This document shows, one piece after another, positions 46,201 through 59,508 of a DNA stretch of 64,000 bases; position 1 is the first letter of the stretch; each line of letters starts with the position of its first letter. Both the position numbers and the translations under genes were made by a program. The DNA lies in assembly GCF_008831285.2 (NCBI RefSeq), contig NC_045150.1, positions 12,135,868 to 12,199,867 of the forward strand, written 5' to 3'. This DNA is from Nymphaea colorata. Its lineage: Eukaryota; Streptophyta; Magnoliopsida; Nymphaeales; Nymphaeaceae. Under the pieces are notes generated by a model. It was not told the DNA's origin. It did no database searches and saw only the letters and a program-made list of their open reading frames with translations.

Positions 46201-47029
46201 ATCAAATAAGTCTTTGGAATTGGAATGGATGAAATTTTTACATGTAAATTTTAGAAAAATTCATTTGTCATATATAAAAAGTTTGAAAAATGATATTTTG
46301 GCCCCTATCAAAATTTAGAAACTTTAATTTTCGTCCCTCTTACGAAAAATTTTTGGCTTCGCTCCTAAGCTTACCTACAGTAAATGGTCGGTCCTACACG
46401 GCATACACAATGTGTTTCAAGTTTGATTCTTGTGGGTGTTACATAATTTTCATCACTGAGGTAAAAGAAAGAGACTGGTAAGACATACACCGCATGCACA
46501 ATGTGCTTCAAGTTTAATTTTTGTGGGTGTTACATATGGGTTTGCATTAAAGTAAAAGAGACCCATGACCGTTTTGCTTCTGAGACCGATACATGGACGC
46601 GATTCGGTGGGCTGTCCTAACGATATTTTCTTCTTGCTCGGAGACGATATAGGTCTTGTTCTAAAAAGGAAAAAGGTTCATGCCTTGAAAAGAGAGAAAA
46701 ATTTGCTGCACCCGTGTGTGGTGGTGATGTTCAAGAAATTTGCAGTCCAAGAAATTCAAATTTTGTTGTGGTGGATTGCCGTAAGTTTGTAATATCATTT
46801 CATATGCAAGGGATAGTTAAGATACATAGGAGCTTACATACACCAATTCAAGAATGATGGATCGGGAGACAGTTTAGATGTGAACTTGTGTGGGCAGTTG
46901 TCCACAATCCTACAAAATCTACTTGTTTAATTAGCCCTATCTATATGCTGATCTTATATCCATCAATCATTTACTTATTCTTTATGTAGCGACCCACAGT
47001 CTTTTACCATAAAAATTTGCCTCTACCAC
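43221..47029 (+). mobile_element. Element X, first copy (3,809 bp)
   Basis: Flanked by TACAC at 43216-43220 and 47030-47034, while copy A has one TACAC at the empty site. Non-coding overall; the only frames are short. It includes GGGATGTCAATGGTTTGG (about 44029), a (TA)n at about 44968-44986 and internal tandem repeats (45680-46560). The right end AAAAATTTGCCTCTACCACT, reversed, resembles the CAGTGGCG...CCAGAAATTTTT start of the hAT-like MITE. The left end shows no matching inverted repeat, so the class is unresolved; a composite of nested elements is likely. Confidence 0.6.
45680..46560 (+). repeat. Internal tandem repeats of element X
   Basis: AATAAGTCTTTGGAATTGGA recurs with a ~518-bp period (about 45687 and 46205), and GCTTACCTACAGTAAATGGT occurs at 45841, 45961 and about 46369, giving a 120-bp subrepeat. 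ACAATGTG(C/T)TTCAAGTTT motifs are reiterated. The same pattern sits about 4,496 bp downstream in the second X. Confidence 0.85.
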
Positions 47030-47034
47030 TACAC

Positions 47035-47717
47035 TGTACGTTCTAGCCGTCGACGGATCGGGTTTCTTTAATTGATAGCCGATACTTGACCCGTGCCTCG
47101 GGGTCCCTCCCTCCCCTCTACTGTGAATGGATCGGTCATCTTCAGGCCAGACCCGAAAAGTAAAAAAGCAGTGGACCACATTATTACTAAATAAATAAAT
47201 ATCACATCTGATTGAATTCAGATTCAGTTATAAATAAATATCTTAAAGTTGTATTCAACTTTAAAAAAATGTGGGAATTGCCCCAAACAATTTTTCAAAA
47301 TTTTATGTAACGTATCATTCTTAAAACTATTTGTGTAACCCGAAATACATATAGACTCTGGCGGAACTATAAAAGTGTGCATGACGATCACACAAGTATT
47401 TCCCCTCAGTTTCTATAGTCACGACAGCCAAAATCTGAACCAAAGTAAGACATTTGTGTAGCCCGAAATACATATAGACTCTGGCGGAACTATAAAAGTG
47501 TGCATGACGAGTTATATAACAAGCCAACTCCTGCCCGAATTTGAGAAGAGTTTGACACATGCCTTAGAACTAAGAATGATATAACTCATCTTTGTAAAAT
47601 TGATCAACCGCCCAATTAATTGGGCTACTTCTCCTTAGGAGCCATATCATACAATGTTGCCCTTGATTCAGCACTCAAAGTGTGTATGATGAGAAAAATA
47701 CTGTATTACTGGTACAC
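47035..47717 (+). repeat. Duplicated flanks between the two X copies (R then L')
   Basis: 47035-47325 repeats the sequence right of the integration site (TGTACGTTCTAGCCGTCGAC...) and stops at CATTCTTAAA. 47326-47717 then repeats the left flank, with an extra ~60-bp block (CCCGAAATACATATAGACTC...CATGACGA) placed before it. The R block has 18 bp (CGATACTTGACCCGTGCC) absent from copy A and from the final R at 52215. Confidence 0.85.
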
Positions 47718-50700
47718 ATGCTTCTGTAACACAAGGTTCACAAACTTCCATACTAATATGTCAAGTAGAATATTCATTTGTAAAACAAGTTCAAATTGTA
47801 TTAACGACGTGTGTATTACATAATTTGAATTCAGAATAAAATGCTAATGCTAAACAATTTGATGTTGATGAGGGACCATCAAATGAGACAGCGCCATCTG
47901 CACCTTTCAAAGGTGAACGTGAAGTTGACAACTCAAATGTTCATTCTTTATCAGAATAGTAGGTTCGTCCCATGGGACTACTTAATGTATTATATGTGTA
48001 GTTTTGTACCATGAATGTTGATTTTATAGGCAAAAATTATTTCCATTACCAATGTATGAGTCTAATACATTGGTTTCGTAAGGCATCAAAGATGAAGCCT
48101 CATCGAAAGTATTACATTGTGACTTGAGAGCAATGTTAGCCGCAAGTTTACCGTTATAAAGGTTCAGCATATTGGTTTTTCCCTACTTTCAAAGCAGCAT
48201 ATATGCATTTCAATTACTAATTAAACATAACAGGAAGGAAAAGAATAATGAGAAGAAGATCGAAGAGCATTGCCAGAAGAAGCTTCAAATGGAAAATAGT
48301 CCATTTTCTGTTTATGCTTGTGTGGTTGTTTGTCTGTCTTTTTTGGTCATCATATACTTAGTATGTACGCGATGAACAATATATTTACTGGACAGTACTA
48401 GGACTGCTTGGACCCTTTTTTTTTTTTTTTTTTTTACTATACTAATCACTTTGATGAACCATAGGAATAACGTTCACTTTGTTTGGATAGAACTATTTTC
48501 ATTTTGTTGCCTTATATATATATATAGGGATGTCAATGGTTTGGTTTCGGACCAGATATCAGACAAATCCATTTTAAATAATTGTGAAATGGAAAAACAT
48601 CTAAGATCAGATTGGGAATTTGGATCGGTTTTGGTTTTAAGAATACTTATTCAATCAGATTCTGATACAGATTCAGATTGATAACATAACATTCAAATTT
48701 AAAAAAATATCTGGATCCCAATCATCCGAACCCGAATGTGGATAGCTTGAGTTTTGATACTTGAATCTAAAGAATAGTACCTGATCCGTTGAGAAGTAAT
48801 ATCCTGACGTAAAAGCAGTAACCTTTAGTGACATGATAGGAATTGAACATAAAATATACACAAAGCCGTTTCCCCGACATAAACTGCGATATGAATTATT
48901 AAGTTTTTTATTATAATTTTATCCTTATACAGAATTTACTTTTTCTTTTTGGTTCATAAGAATTTTGTTCTTTTGGCCTTTAGTATCTATTGGTGAGCAA
49001 AAATATCTGCAAAGAAGATCATAAACATGAAAATTGCCCTTTATGATGAAATGCAAAAAACCCTCTATAAGGACAAAAAAGGGAAAAACATTTATTTTCA
49101 AATGACGAAAATATGCATGTTTTCTCTCACAAGCCAAACTCATCCTTGTGGTGTTTTAACCAAAAGCCAAAAAATTGTTTTAAGGTTGTATTTCAATTAA
49201 AAATATCAAAATTTTATTTTATAAAAGAAGTAATTAGAACACTTAAACGACATTGCCTGCCTAACACTTTTGAATCGTCCATGGAATCAGCTCGCTAGTT
49301 CAATTATGGTAATTTTAGAACGAGTTTGCCCTCGTCCCATCACTGGCACTTTACACCACACCAGAATGGAGCCAGAGGGATGGTTAGGGTGATGCCCAGA
49401 AACTCAAGTGGAGGGCCTGGCTCGCTGCTTGAAACCCGAGCTCAATCGGCTTGTTAAGGATAAAATAAATATATATATATATTATTTTAAAAATAATAAT
49501 AAATAATTTATCAGGCGGAATCGACCCCGTCGAGCAGACCTGGGCCGGGGGCCGGTGTTTTCGGGTCAGCTACCTATTAGGTATCTTGCCCGATGCCCAT
49601 CCTAAGGATGGCAGGTGCCATGTCTCCGTCTCTCTCCCTTCCTATCAGCTTTTGAAATTTAAAATTGTATTGTTTGATATTTTGAAAACTTTAATTTAGT
49701 TCTCCCTAAAAACCTTAAAAATTATAAAATAGCCTACCTTTAAAAAAATTAAAAAATGCATTAGTTTGGCAAATGAATTAGTAAGTTCTCGACTCACTAT
49801 ACATCCCGTATAATTATATTGAGAGAAGAGGCAGAGGCTGGTGTAGGCACTGGGCAGTTGCCATCCAATTTTTTCTTTTATTTTCTTTTTTTTTTTGTAT
49901 TGACATTTTTGAACAATTTTTCATATTTGCATGTTAGTGTCTCTAAAATTTTAAAAATTTATACCTCGTACCCTTAACCAGAAATTTTTGCCTGTGTCAC
50001 TGATAAAAAAGATAATTGAAACTGAAAGCACACATTCGTGAAGCCTTGCATCATAACAAACAAGTCGACCGTGATGACTAAACTGAAATTTCTTAAATTA
50101 TTGTCACGTTTTAGTGAAAAGGTGATCGTTTTTGACAAAATAAAAAAAAAATCAAAAGATAAGCTTTTGTAACAATCAATAAAATAAGTCTTTGGAATTG
50201 GAATGGATGAAAATTTTACATGTAAATTTCATTTGCCATAAATAAAAAGTTTGAAAAATGATATTTTGGCCCTTATCAAAAGTTAGAAACTTTACTTTTG
50301 TTCCCCCTTATGAAAAATTTTTGACTTCACTCATAAGCTTACCTACAGTAAATGGTCGGACCTACACATCATACAGAATGTGTCTCAAGTTTGATTCTTA
50401 TGGGTTTTTGTTCCTCCTTATGAAAAATTTCTGACTTCGCTCATAAGCTTACCTACAGTAAATGGTCGAACCTACACGTCATACAGAATGTGTTTCAAGT
50501 TTGATTCTTATGGGTGTTACATATTTTTCATCAAATAGAACCTACACGGCATCCACAATGTACTTTAAGTTTGATTTTTGCCTGGTATTACATATGAGTT
50601 CACATTAAAATATAAGAGACTGAACGTGAGGTCTTGTAGTCAAAAGGTGATTGTTTTTGACAAAATGCAAAAATGAAAAAAAAAAATCCAAAAATCAATC

Positions 50701-51526
50701 AAATAAGTCTTTGGAATTGGAATGGATGAAATTTTTACATGTAAATTTTAGAAAAATTCATTTGTCATATATAAAAAGTTTGAAAAATGATATTTTGGCC
50801 CCTATCAAAATTTAGAAACTTTAATTTTCGTCCCTCTTACGAAAAATTTTTGGCTTCGCTCCTAAGCTTACCTACAGTAAATGGTCGGTCCTACACGGCA
50901 TACACAATGTGTTTCAAGTTTGATTCTTGTGGGTGTTACATAATTTTCATCACTGAGGTAAAAGAAAGAGACTGGTAAGACATACACCGCATGCACAATG
51001 TGCTTCAAGTTTAATTTTTGTGGGTGTTACATATGGGTTTGCATTAAAGTAAAAGAGACCCATGACCGTTTTGCTTCTGAGACCGATACATGGACGCGAT
51101 TCGGTGGGCTGTCCTAACGATATTTTCTTCTTGCTCGGAGACGATATAGGTCTTGTTCTAAAAAGGAAAAAGGTGCATGCCTTGAAAAGAGAGAAAAATT
51201 TGCTGCACCCGTGTGTGGTGGTGATGTTCAAGAAATTTGCAGTCCAAGAAATTCAAATTTTGTTGTGGTGGATTGCCGTAAGTTTGTAATATCATTTCAT
51301 ATGCAAGGGATAGTTAAGATACATAGGAGCTTACATACACCAATTCAAGAATGATGGATCGGGAGACAGTTTAGATGTGAACTTGTGTGGGCAGTTGTCC
51401 ACAATCCTACAAAATCTACTTGTTTAATTAGCCCTATCTATATGCTGATCTTATATCCATCAATCATTTACTTATTCTTTATGTAGCGACCCACAGTCTT
51501 TTACCATAAAAATTTGCCTCTACCAC
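47718..51526 (+). mobile_element. Element X, second copy (3,809 bp)
   Basis: Offset 4,497 bp from the first copy and almost identical to it; several 60-70-codon chance frames are unchanged between the two. TACAC follows at 51527-51531. The small number of differences implies that the tandem duplication is recent. Confidence 0.65.
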
Positions 51527-51531
51527 TACAC

Positions 51532-52214
51532 TGTACGTTCTAGCCGTCGACGGATCGGGTTTCTTTAATTGATAGCCGATACTTGACCCGTGCCTCGGGG
51601 TCCCTCCCTCCCCTCTACTGTGAATGGATCGGTCATCTTCAGGCCAGACCCGAAAAGTAAAAAAGCAGTGGACCGCATTATTACTAAATAAATAAATATC
51701 ACATCTGATTGAATTCAGATTCAGTTATAAATAAATATCTTAAAGTTGTATTCAACTTTAAAAAAATGTGGGAATTGCCCCAAACAATTTTTCAAAATTT
51801 TATGTAACGTATCATTCTTAAAACTATTTGTGTAACCCGAAATACATATAGACTCTGGCGGAACTATAAAAGTGTGCATGACGATCACACAAGTATTTCC
51901 CCTCAGTTTCTATAGTCACGACAGCCAAAATCTGAACCAAAGTAAGACATTTGTGTAACCCGAAATACATATAGACTCTGGCGGAACTATAAAAGTGTGC
52001 ATGACGAGTTATATAACAAGCCAACTCCTGCCCGAATTTGAGAAGAGTTTGACACATGCCTTAGAACTAAGAATGATATAACTCATCTTTGTAAAATTGA
52101 TCAACCGCCCAATTAATTGGGCTACTTCTCCTTAGGAGCCATATCATACAATGTTGCCCTTGATTCAGCACTCAAAGTGTGTATGATGAGAAAAATACTG
52201 TATTACTGGTACAC
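51532..52214 (+). repeat. Second R-L' junction block of the X tandem
   Basis: Same as 47035-47717, including the 18-bp extra segment and the jump from CATTCTTAAA back into the left flank. At 52210-52214 TACAC leads straight into TGTACGTTC as in copy A, without a third X. Confidence 0.85.
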
Positions 52215-54273
52215 TGTACGTTCTAGCCGTCGACCGATAGGGTTTCTTTAATTGATAGCTCGGGGTCCCTCCCTCCCCTCTACTGTGAATGGATCGGTCA
52301 TCTTCAGGCCAGACCCGAAAAGTAAAAAAGCAGTGGACGGCATTATTACTAAATAAATAAATATCACATCTGATTGAATTCAGATTCAGTTATAAATAAA
52401 TATCTTAAAGTTGTATTCAACTTTAAAAAAATGTGGGAATTGCCCCAAACAATTTTTCAAAATTTTATGTAACGTATCATTCTTAAATTAAAAATGGTCA
52501 AATAAAAAAAAAAAAAGAGCCATGTGACTGGGAAGTGTTGGAAAAATAAACTACAAAGACCAGATTGTCCTAATCTGGCTGCAAATCAATTCACACGAAA
52601 AATTAATGACATAGAATGGACCATGGATATGATAAAGTTGCCCGACTTTCAGTTAAACCAAAAAATATTTAGATTAAAGTGTTATTGTACGCCACCTTGG
52701 AATTTTCGTTTATAAACATAAAAATACAAATTCCTGGCCTACTTGCTAAGATTTCACCAATAGAGTGTGTTTGATCTTCGTTTTTGCGTCGAAGGAAATT
52801 GCACCGAGGTCGAAAGAGTATGTGAAACCTCGAGACTAGCACTTGTGCTCAAGCAAAACGTTGATCTGCAAGGAAGTCGAACGAATCACTAGCTTTCTAA
52901 CCAGCGCCACCAAACCTCCTGTTCCAAAATTTGGGTTGTTTGCTTTTAACAAAGGGGTGGACTGATCTAATATTGCACAAACAATTTTTACACTGTAATG
53001 CAGACCGTTTGTAGATGGGAAATAAAATTTTGTACACTTGCCTCCATTTTCCTTCGTGCGAGAATCCGGGAGATGAGACCCGTTCTATCGTGCCTTTACC
53101 ACAGGTAATCAGACTAAGGAGTAAGTTTATGGCTTAAGTCTAATCATCTATACATATTATAACAGGAATAAACATGTCCTAGGTTTAGAAAATCTTATGA
53201 TTTTGAAATCTATGTGGATCATCAAACTTTGGATTCATACAAACTGATAGTATGATTGAGGAACTTACTTCTTGATCCTGACCACCATGGATCCATGCAA
53301 ACAGAACCTAAGTATAATATGATGCATGCAAAACTAAGTTTAAACATAGTTTAGCCCTAGTTTTTATAGTTTAGGGATGTGGACCAAAAAGATCTAAAAT
53401 TCAATAAATTTTAAGATCCAAATCCAAGACCCAAATTTACTAAATGATGCTTGATCCACATTTAAATTGGGTTGATCTAAGTCTAGTTTGAAGTTTGAGT
53501 ATGGTTTGACATCTGAGTTTAAGATGCAAAGCTCTCTTGATCTGAATTATGAAATCCATGATCCAATGTTCAAGCATTTGATCCAATATCTATATTTGAT
53601 CCAAATTCAAATTCTAAGGTTTGAGGACATCCAGGTTTGATCCAATTGACCTTGATTTGATAGAAACCTACATAGTTCAGTTTTAGAAGATTCTTTTCCT
53701 GCATTATATGTTCAAGGTTAGGGATTTGATCCAACATCTATATCCATTCTAGACTTAGATCTCAATTCAAGTTCTAAGATCATTTGTTCCAAATCAAGAT
53801 TTGATCTTGATTTATTATGAATTCTCATGGCTATGACTTAGTGGCATGGGGTAGACCTAGCTAAAGCTAAGCCAAAGTGAGTCTAGGCTCAAACTTTGAG
53901 TGGGCTGGAGTAGGGTCGGTAAGGTTAGATCTGGTTCAAGGACTTGGAATAGGTCTAAGTCAAGATGTAGTGGGTTATTGGACCGGTCTGAGCTAGGTCC
54001 TAAAAAACTCAATGACTTTGAAAACGAGAAAAACATGTTAGAGATAAAAAAAGGGATGTAGGTTACTTGAGGTAGACTCGATGACATTTTAAAGTCATGA
54101 ATATAATCCCCACATTTTATTAAAATGAGAATACCACTTCTATTCAAAGGCATCAGCCAAACCAAGGTGCCTTGCCTTCAAATTTTCATTGTTTTCCCCA
54201 ACTCTTGGCCACAAGAGAGAAATCAAGGCAGAAATCAGTGTTGTTAACATGGAAAATGTTGGCCCTCACTAAC
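52215..54273 (+). other. AT-rich non-coding region (copy B)
   Basis: Counterpart of 16679-18725. No supported gene. Confidence 0.5.
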
Positions 54274-54945
54274 ATGGTGCAGGGCAAATATGGCTTATAT
54301 TCTTTTTCATTTTTCCGTTTTCTAAATCAATTTAAAATTTTTTAATCATTTTTAAATTCAGAAAGATAAAAATTTAGGGTGATACAAGCCAATATCCAGT
54401 ACTCACCGCTACAAAGATAGAAATGATCATTAATTAGAAAACAACCATGAGATTTCCATTTGTGTTCCAAGAAAGTTTTGTGCTTCTCTCTTTTCAGGGA
54501 TATATATATATATATGTTTGTCTTTTCTCATACACACGTACGTGCATATGGAACCTAAGTAACATGGGTACAAGTACGGTTCAGGTACATATATGTGGGT
54601 ACAGACGCAACAGCTTTAGAAAATATGGGTACAAGAGGTTGATAACGGATAGGTGTTGCTTTCTAAGAGAGAGGCATCACTTAAATGGAATGGATGCTTA
54701 AGGCTACTCAATTTTTATAAGTCAATTTTCTGTAGCACTTATTTCTTTAAGATTTTGTTTTTCTATAACGAAATATGTTATGTTAGATATTTATGTAGGA
54801 TCAGATCTTTCATGATATTAAAGTTCATGGTACCTAAACAAAGTTTTAGATTATTGTATGTCATGGTGCAGGGCAAATATGGCTTATATTCTTTTTCATT
54901 TTTCCGTTTTCTAAATCAATTTAAAATTTTTTAATCATTTTTAAA
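54274..54945 (+). repeat. Pair of ~83-bp direct repeats (copy B)
   Basis: Repeats at 54274-54356 and 54863-54945, matching the pair at 18726-19394 in copy A. Confidence 0.75.
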
Positions 54946-56078
54946 AAGATAATTATAGAATTATTGAAAAAAATGTTTTTTTTTAGTTTTTAACTTTTTT
55001 TTATTTCCTTTTTTGTTTTTAGAAAAGTTTATTTTTCTTGTTTAAATGATAGCATTTTCATCTTTAATTGTACTGGGATATATGTACATGTCTATGCATA
55101 TTTATGTTATGCAAGGTGCCATCGCATGCATAGTTGCCAGTGACAATCTCATCCATTGGAACCGTCCATCGGACCATTCCAGTGTGAGATGAACGGCAGT
55201 CAAGGCATCTCGTCATTGTCACCTTTACATTTTGAAGAGTTAGTTCCTTTTATGAATTTGTCAATCAACAACTTTGTCTCGTCTGGTCGAATTTGGTATC
55301 CTTCTCGTGGCCAGGTAGAGCCCCTTTAGACGACATATTTGCTCAAAAATATAACTAAAGCTCTTATTCGGACGATGGTAAATTAGCTTTCTGAATTCAA
55401 CAATAAGTCGGAGATGGAGCACTTGGGGGGTCCTCCATTCTTGATTTTGAAAAAGCTGGACAGATTTCCCACTTCCATTTGAAACTAGATTTTTCCCAAT
55501 TCAAGTTCCTTAAAAGCTTAATTTGATCAGTCCACCGAGCACTCGAGGATACCATTTGCAATGAGGTTAATTAATCTTTTGGTCATTTTTCCACTGTACA
55601 ATGAAAATCGATCAAGAGAATGATAAAACATATGAGTGAAGAACGGTTCTACCGTCAGTGTGATGATCAGGAGATTGGAGATGGAGCACTTGTGAAGGCT
55701 TCTAACGCCTTGGAGGGTTCAGTTTCGGGGGCTCGTTGCAATGACTATAGGATCACAGAATTTTTTATATTCAGAATAACATCAACATGAATTAATTCTA
55801 CAATTCTACCTCGTGCCTATGAACTACTAACATCAGCACATGCATCGCATATGGGCAATGTGTGTGAGAGAGAGAGCCTTGTACATATGATGTTTAATTT
55901 CTTCGATCTACTGGGACAGGCTGCATACCAGCAGCTTCATCTCTTAACTCTTGAAACAGCACAGATGATAAGTACCTCCCTCTCTCCCCAAAGCTTGGAT
56001 GTACAGTCTGAAATGGCATCAGCACCAAACTTCTTCAATCTTCTCACTTTTCTCATTCACACACAAGCATGCACACAA
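54946..56078 (+). other. Non-coding region (copy B)
   Basis: Counterpart of 19395-20544, including the 52-codon frame at 55632-55790. 55851-56183 is open for 110 codons here, because copy B has TTTAATTTCTTCG where copy A has TTTAATTCTTCG. Its second half is repeat D2, so I do not call it a gene. Confidence 0.35.
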
Positions 56079-56330
56079 GATTTGGATTTGACATATGAGG
56101 CTATCACACGATCAACACGATTTAAAAATCTGAACTTGTTATCTGCTCAATTTTACAACCTAGTCCTCGCAATTGATTCTTGATTGAGCAAGATCTGAAC
56201 AATCGCAAAATATTTATTTGCCCATTTTTTTTTATTGGTTAACTTTTAATTTTTTAAAACAAGCTTTGGATCCTTCAATAAAAATATTCTAGATTGATTT
56301 TGGTTCCGATTTTCTGATCCATATAGGGTC
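56079..56330 (+). repeat. Dispersed repeat D2 (copy B, second)
   Basis: Counterpart of 20545-20790. Confidence 0.75.
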
Positions 56331-56804
56331 TACAAGCTGAATAACCCCTATTGCAGGGTCATAAAAAAGGATGTGGATTTGAAAAAAACGCCAGGAATGG
56401 TGTCTGCTAGGGCTAGGCGAGTCCTAATCAGTCTTCTGTGGAACTTGTTTAAACTGTTCCCCAATCTTGTTAGCATTTCTTGTGTTGAACCCTCTTGTTT
56501 TTATGGTTATACCATAGAATTTGTTCTCATTGACGTGCAGCTTTGTGAGGTTGTTTGCTCATTTAACTTACAATACTAAAAATAATATTTCGGTTTTCCA
56601 GGACAATCATACCCTAGTTTGTATGACAAGCAAACCAATAATAAGTTTTTCTTTCGACTTGAGGTAACAAGTTTTGCTTTGGTGTTGTAAACGAGTTAAA
56701 CGAGTTGATGTAAACAAGCTTAAAAAAACAAGTTAGGACATAAACAAGAGTTAAGGGAGTCAAGCTCGAGCTCAAGCTCTAGCTTCTGTTAGGGAGCTTG
56801 GCTC

Positions 56805-56993
56805 CAGTGGCGAAGCCAGAAATTTTTGGCTATGGGGCACAGTTATAGAAATTCTCATTTTTGAAGGGACACAACATACATAAATAAGTAAAAAATTGTA
56901 AAAAATCTATGTAAAAATATGCAAAAATAAGTAAAACTTTTGTTGCTGGCGTGGGCAACTGCCCACGCCAGCCTATATGTAGCTGCGCTATTG
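56805..56993 (+). mobile_element. hAT-like MITE (copy B)
   Basis: 189 bp, same site and same ends as 21271-21459. The flanks CTTGGCTC and TTTGGCTC match in 7 of 8 bases, a better target-site duplication than in copy A. The hairpin at 56945-56972 is unchanged. Confidence 0.68.
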
Positions 56994-57199
56994 TTTGGCT
57001 CGAGTCTGAGCTCGAGCTGGGCAAGCTTAGGCTCGACTCTGCACGTGTGCAGCCCTAGTTCCCTGCCCCATATGTAGATTAGATAAGACTTCCTTTGCAT
57101 GCGCTAACAGCCATATTAGTTTCCCCTAAATCTATTTGGGACACTGACTACCAACTTGAGCTTTACTAACAGGCATATTTGATTTATGTGCAATGGAGA

Positions 57200-57410
57200 T
57201 AAGCTCCCTCTCTCTCTCTCTCTCTCTTTCTCCCTTGTTAAGCCACTAGTCAAGGTTGAGGGTTTCAAAAAAAAAAAAAATCACCAAGGAGCTCACTCAC
57301 CAGCTCTCTTGGGAGCTCCTGCCAACAGCTCCTTAACTGGATCTAAGGTTCAAACACAAAATTCAGCATGTGGCGGCAGATAAGGATGTCAATAGATCAG
57401 GTTAGTATTC
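57200..57410 (+). repeat. Dispersed repeat D1 (copy B, second)
   Basis: CT tract, poly-A and GGAGCTCCTGCCAACAGCTC core; counterpart of 21665-21870. Confidence 0.7.
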
Positions 57411-58156
57411 TTCTTTACAATGAATAAGATGGCCAAAGACCACCACAACAATAACTTTTACCATCAACCTTAATTTGAATTCCAACTTGGGGATTGCTTG
57501 CTCGAAGTTTTTTGACATAAAAGGAGACAAAAAGTTCATTGGTAATATAAAAAGTTCAATGGTAGCTTGGGTAAATTTCTCACATGAACAGGTGTCTACT
57601 TCTCAAATCTTATATAAAATACGATAATTTAATATGTGTATAATTATTAAGTAATTAAATTAACACAACTTTTTGCTAAAAAATTAAGCAGAATTATGCT
57701 ATGATGAAACTAATAGTTTAATGGATCCTTAGGGGTGTGGCAAAGCTCGCATTTTTAAAGACAAATTCATAAAGGGTCATCATTGTTACCAACTTCCTAA
57801 ACATTTCTGCGTCTACAAGCGAGGACTTCCTTTCTATTTTAATTTCCTTAAGATAGCATGATGGAGTGAACGTGGATTTATTTGAGGTCTTCAGTAATTT
57901 GAGCCACTTTTTTTTAAAAATAATAGAAAATGAGTCTCTTGTACTTAATTTAATGATTTTTTTGCTCATGAAAGGTACGGCGTGAAAGATTTAAATCAAT
58001 TTGCGATGACCAGCTCACATTTCATCTATTTACAGAGAACCACCAAATGTTTTGATTGATGCTATATATGAACATGATGAGAGAAATTGGTGACCACTTT
58101 GATTAAGTATCAATCAAGGATCTACCTAAATAAAATTGTTTACCCCTTAAGATTGA
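57411..58156 (+). other. AT-rich non-coding region (copy B)
   Basis: Counterpart of 21871-22621. No supported gene. Confidence 0.5.
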
Positions 58157-58439
58157 ACTTAACCAATAATTCGAATGTTCTTTGATATATTATATTTATG
58201 AACTCTTTAAATTTTGTACGGAAGGAAACTTGTACCAATCTAGTCCAACGTTACCTAAATAGTAACGTCCTTCATTCAGTGGGCTCCATCGGGGCCTTTT
58301 CGTCATCATGAAAAAGGCTGGAAGTGCTGCTGAAGTGCGCTAAGTGTTTTTTCTTTCCATGTGCATTCTGTTCCATTTCTCTTCTCTTCTTCTTCTTTTT
58401 TTCGATCTTACCAACAGAAACTTCCTCTCTGTCTGTGCG
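58157..58439 (+). promoter_or_regulatory. Conserved leader upstream of S4' (copy B)
   Basis: CCAAT/TATA-like block and ATGAAAAAGGC (ATG at 58309), as elsewhere. Confidence 0.4.
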
Positions 58440-59508
58440 TTTCTACGTCACTCTGCGGGCCGTCCTCTGGAATAGAGTGAGCTCTCCACGCCGACTAGTG
58501 AGTAGGCTCCACCAGACCAGACGGTCATCTCGTCTCTCCGTCACCCTACGAGTCGTCCTTCGGAAGTGAGTGTGCTCTCCACGACGATTAGCCAGTAGGA
58601 TCCGCCAGCCAAGACGGTCATCTCGTCTCCCCGTCACTCTGCGAGCCCTCCTCTGTAACTGAATGTGTTGTCCACGCCGAGTAGCCAGCAGGCTCCACCA
58701 AACCAGACGGACATCTCGTCACTCTGCGGGCCCTCCTCGGAAACTGAGTGTGCTCTCCACGCCGAGTAGCCAGTAGGCTCCGCCAACCCAGAAAGTCATC
58801 TCGTCTCTCCGTCACTCTGTGGGCCCTCCTCTCCAAGCCAAGTAGCCAGTAGGCTACGCCAGCCCAGACGGTCATCTCATCTCTTCGTCACTCTACGGGC
58901 CGCCCTCCAGAACTAAGTGTTCTCTACACGCCGAGCAGCCAGTAGGCTCCGCCAGCCTAGATGGTCATCTTGTATCTCCGTCACTCTGCGGGCCGCCCTC
59001 TGAAACTGAGTATGCTCTCTGCGCCGAGTATCCAGTAGGTTCCTCCAGCCCAGATAGTCAACTCATCTATCTGTCAGCCCTCCTCTGGAACTGAGTGTGC
59101 TCTACACGCTGAATAGCCAGTAGGCTTCGCCAGCCCAGATCGTCATCTCGTCTCTCTGTCACTCTTCAGGCCGTCTTTCGTAACTGAGTGTGCTCTCCAC
59201 GTCGAGTAGCCAGTAGGCTCCGCTAGCCCAGACGGTCATCTCGTCTCTCCGTCACTCTACGGGCCGTCCTCCAGAACTAAGTGTGCTCTCCACGCCAGGT
59301 AGCCAGTAGGCTCCGCCAGCCCAGACGGTCATCTCGTCTCTCTGTTACTCTGCGGGCCGTCCTCCGAAACTGAGTGTGCTCTCCACGCCGAGTAGCCAGT
59401 AGGCTCAGCCAGCCCGATGGTCTTCTCATCTCTCCGACACTCTATAGGCTGTCCTTCGGAACTAAGTGTACTCTTCACGCCGAGCAGGGAGTAGCCATAC
59501 GGTCATCT
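58440..59508 (+). repeat. S4' satellite array, 93-bp minisatellite (~11 units)
   Basis: Unit-by-unit counterpart of 22905-23971 with scattered substitutions. It ends in the same truncated unit and poly-T. Confidence 0.92.

Noticed and set aside
43221-47029. Calling X a complete hAT, Helitron or LTR element
   Set aside because: Only one end resembles a hAT-type terminus, the duplication is 5 bp rather than 8, no LTRs and no coding domains are seen; the class is left open.
55851-56183. 110-codon frame in copy B
   Set aside because: Copy A has a one-base difference that breaks it, and the second half is dispersed repeat D2.
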